From NCBI GenBank assembly GCA_937884235.1, contig CALGBT010000575.1, forward strand, positions 1 through 33,416: 33,416 bases of DNA, written 5' to 3'. Both the position numbers and the translations under genes were made by a program. The stretch's first letter is position 1; each line of letters starts with the position of its first letter. The notes beneath the pieces were generated by a model. The model was not told where the DNA came from. It ran no database searches and saw only the letters and a list, made by a program, of their open reading frames with translations. Positions 32,301 to 33,416 of the stretch are shown piece after piece. This DNA is from an uncultured Pseudomonadota bacterium (GTDB taxonomy: Bacteria > Myxococcota_A > UBA9042 > CAIXZC01).

Positions 32301-33416
32301 GCCCAAGAATGGCAATGTCTTCCCGGGGGCAGAGGAAGTCTGCAACGGAATCGACGACAACTGCTCTGGTGCAAAGGACGAAGGCTTCCCGGATACTGAC
32401 CTTGATGGAATCAGCGACTGCGAAGACCTCGACGATGACGGTGACGGTGTTCCAGACAAGGACGACAACTGTCCGCTGGTGCCCAATTTTACGCAATCTG
32501 ACTTCGATGCCGATGGCATGGGCGATGATTGTGACGCAGACGATGACAACGACGGCTCGCTGGATGTGGATGACTGTAAGCCGCTGAATCCCGCGGTCTA
32601 TCCCGGAGCTCAGGAACTTTGCGATGGCCTGGACAACGATTGCAACAAGATCATCGATGATCCGTGGCCCGATACTGATGGCGATGGCACCCATGACTGT
32701 GCGGATGTCGATGACGACAACGACGGAGTTATCGATGCTGTCGACAACTGTCCGCTGATCAAGAATGCCGACCAGGGCGATGCCGACGGCGACAAGATTG
32801 GCAATGCCTGCGAAGACGATGACGATGACGATGGCATACTTGACGGTGCGGACAACTGTCCGCTGGATGCCAACCCCGGTCAGGCTGACCAGGATGGCGA
32901 CGGCATTGGTGATGCCTGCGATGCTGATCTTGACGGTGATGGCGTGAACAATCCCGCGGATACCTGTCCGCTGCTGCCCAACCCGCAGCAAACTGACACT
33001 GACCAGGATGGTGCTGGCGATGCCTGCGATGACGACGACGACAACGACGGAATCGCTGACGGTGCGGACAATTGTCCGCTTGTGGCCAATGCGGATCAGG
33101 ATGACCTGGACGGAGATGGCATTGGCAATGGGTGCGATCCGGACATGGATGGCGACGGTGTGCAGAACAAGGACGATAACTGCCCCGGCATCGTCAATCC
33201 TGCCCAGGAGGACTCGGATGGCGACGGCAAGGGCAATGCCTGCGTCGGGGACGATGATGGCGATGGCATCAAGGACGAAGCTGACAACTGCCCCGATGAC
33301 TACAACCCGGGCCAGGAGAATGCTGACAACGATTTCCCCGGCAATGTTTGCGATCCGGACGCCGACAACGACACGGTCCCAGACGTCTCGGACAACTGCC
33401 CCTACACGGCCAACCC
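29314..33416 (+). CDS. Giant MopE/thrombospondin type 3 repeat lipoprotein, C-terminus beyond the window
   Basis: At least 1367 residues are visible, and the frame is open at the window end. The start ATG 29314 has GAGG seven bases upstream. The signal peptide ends in the lipobox SLAC (Cys20). An acidic Asp/Val/Pro-rich linker with repeated DVPYL follows (about 22-140), then a Cys-rich region (about 145-290). Twelve MopE-type motifs such as EVCDGLDNDCDG lie at about 298-1105. From about 949 there are nine thrombospondin type 3 units ending in DNCP-like motifs, for example DGDGIGDACD and ADNCPL. TSP3 units bind calcium cooperatively in characterised proteins, while the MopE motif is labelled putative metal-binding. 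It is probably a long calcium-stiffened surface rod, by inference. Confidence 0.92.
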   Translation, partial: MKKTYKLWQILALGMAVASLACSGIIPGDDAVEPTDVVTPQDVPDDQGTSHTFDLMPVDTFSKDVVEDLTDVFILDTYLPDVPVLEDAFQWDWLQDCDVPYLDPLDVEDTYGWDWQMDCDVPYLNGPYLNDVKGWYWDGHGEPPEPPCKWQGPCACDTDEDCVPGWQCEHLPTPPFIPNAWVCVYFVDTMCMPCNEDSDCVNSFEIEVGQCRDLGGPGKSCVVSCDEDEDCPLTSACVEDPLNEGQTICMPQDECWCSNLAKEFGSWSLCAGELPADGCSEIVECTEDGLSDCYQPDLSAEVCDGLDNDCDGQIDEAGALECQAWFADGDVDGYGGNEIACLCDGADGYVPAGGDCDDENDQVYPGAEEDCNGLDDDCDGAADEDFEDLDQDGVADCVDDDIDGDGIPNDEAPCPFDAEFGLGAPDTDGDGIADCLDPDDDNDGFGDEIDCDPLNGDIFPEAGEVCDGVDNDCDGDVDEEGAELCLPYYPDGDNDGFGIGLDSPCLCAPDWPYTAPVNGDCNDSDPKVNPEATETCDGVDNDCDGIVDQEDTQGCTNWFIDEDSDGLGGDESKCLCGPSHPYKTKVAGDCDDSDPDVNVLAAEVCNGKDDNCDGGVDEAGAVGCQQYKMDKDGDGWGVSFPIKCLCEPTAPFTATQSGDCDDSDGDVNPDATEVCNGKDDDCDFATDEAGAEGCKIYFLDGDKDGYGTEAMFKCVCGPKGYYSSENALDCDDNSAAVNPDGIEVCDGVDNDCNGLLDMFPDKPCYAFGSGIECKGMLMCDNGGMKCSAEDPGDETCDGLDNDCNGLIDDGPDGGELNGSCYTGSFGTQGVGLCADGHRVCGNGVWGVCEDQVLPTTELCDGLDNDCDGFDDDGFVINEGCVSGLGLCATPGMYICAEDGLDVLCETLPLPEPQEELCDGLDNDCDGVVDEEFLDSDLDGQADCTDKDDDNDGIADKYDNCVLTPNPLQLDFDGDGLGDKCDDDDDNDGTADGDDCAPKNGNVFPGAEEVCNGIDDNCSGAKDEGFPDTDLDGISDCEDLDDDGDGVPDKDDNCPLVPNFTQSDFDADGMGDDCDADDDNDGSLDVDDCKPLNPAVYPGAQELCDGLDNDCNKIIDDPWPDTDGDGTHDCADVDDDNDGVIDAVDNCPLIKNADQGDADGDKIGNACEDDDDDDGILDGADNCPLDANPGQADQDGDGIGDACDADLDGDGVNNPADTCPLLPNPQQTDTDQDGAGDACDDDDDNDGIADGADNCPLVANADQDDLDGDGIGNGCDPDMDGDGVQNKDDNCPGIVNPAQEDSDGDGKGNACVGDDDGDGIKDEADNCPDDYNPGQENADNDFPGNVCDPDADNDTVPDVSDNCPYTAN
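30205..33416 (+). repeat. Coding repeats: 12 MopE motifs passing into 9 TSP3 units
   Basis: The DNA is a mosaic of GAC, GAT, AAC, TGC and GGC codons. MopE units are spaced about 60-75 residues apart at first. TSP3 units appear from about 32160, at first interleaved with MopE units 11 and 12 and then alone, about 40 residues apart. Because Asp codons reverse-complement to Val/Ile codons, the opposite strand is also free of stop codons for over 3 kb. Confidence 0.88.

Noticed and set aside
29593-32991. Open frame of 1132 codons on the minus strand opposite the giant MopE/TSP3 gene
   Set aside because: It is a by-product of the Asp/Asn/Gly/Cys codon repeats, which read as Val/Ile/Ala on the other strand without stops. 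It has no start context, is a low-complexity Val/Ile/Ala protein and resembles nothing, while the plus strand gives a signal peptide and known repeats.

Overview
This 33.4 kb window looks like ordinary chromosome from a GC-rich Gram-negative bacterium. It carries housekeeping genes (rnj, serS, aroQ, rnpB), many Sec-exported and lipobox-bearing proteins, an outer-membrane beta-barrel candidate and a Lol/MacB-type ABC system. Two very large lipoproteins are built from MopE-type C-D/N-G-x-D-N/D-D/N-C repeats and Cys-rich segments, and a two-gene GtrA/dolichol-phosphate-mannose-synthase-like pair is present. That mix is typical of Myxococcota, Bradymonadota and related former Deltaproteobacteria. 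The assignment is an inference from gene content, not from a phylogenetic marker. No tRNA, insertion sequence, prophage, CRISPR array or origin was recognised.

Layout. (1) 1-3806: a radical SAM gene cut by the window edge, translationally coupled to rnj (ribonuclease J), both on the minus strand. Divergent from these is a class II aldolase, which converges on an MscS-like membrane protein. (2) 3921-5252: serS. (3) 5397-9820: a 1098-residue Cys-rich/MopE/glycine-rich lipoprotein, divergent from a candidate beta-barrel protein. (4) 10001-10441: the RNase P RNA gene with its own promoter. (5) 10477-19381: a nine-gene minus-strand run. In transcription order it encodes a triple-thioredoxin-fold lipoprotein, a tandem DUF218 protein, a phosphodiester-glycosidase-like protein, GtrA, GT2, a peptide-type ABC substrate-binding protein, a small membrane protein, an NlpC/P60-like protein and a YfcE-type phosphodiesterase. 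Most genes in it are tightly spaced or overlap. (6) 19571-23926: a plus-strand run of aroQ, a TPR protein, a PilZ protein, an exported ComEC-type metallo-beta-lactamase-fold protein and an exported ComEA-like helix-hairpin-helix protein. (7) 23939-24805: a CPBP-family membrane protein on the minus strand. (8) 24926-29141: an operon of unknown lipoprotein, LolD/MacB-type ATPase and FtsX/MacB-type permease, the permease carrying a 30-cysteine insertion. It has a strong promoter that seems to start transcription at the first ATG. (9) 29314 to the window end: the 5' part of a giant MopE/thrombospondin-type-3-repeat lipoprotein.

The most unusual parts are the secreted MBL plus HhH pair encoded next to a c-di-GMP (PilZ) gene, the ABC system whose permease has a Cys-rich extracytoplasmic domain, and the triple thioredoxin-fold lipoprotein. 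Cysteine-rich extracytoplasmic proteins recur across the window: both MopE lipoproteins, the permease and the thioredoxin-fold protein. This suggests a cell envelope with heavy use of disulfides and calcium-type acidic repeats.
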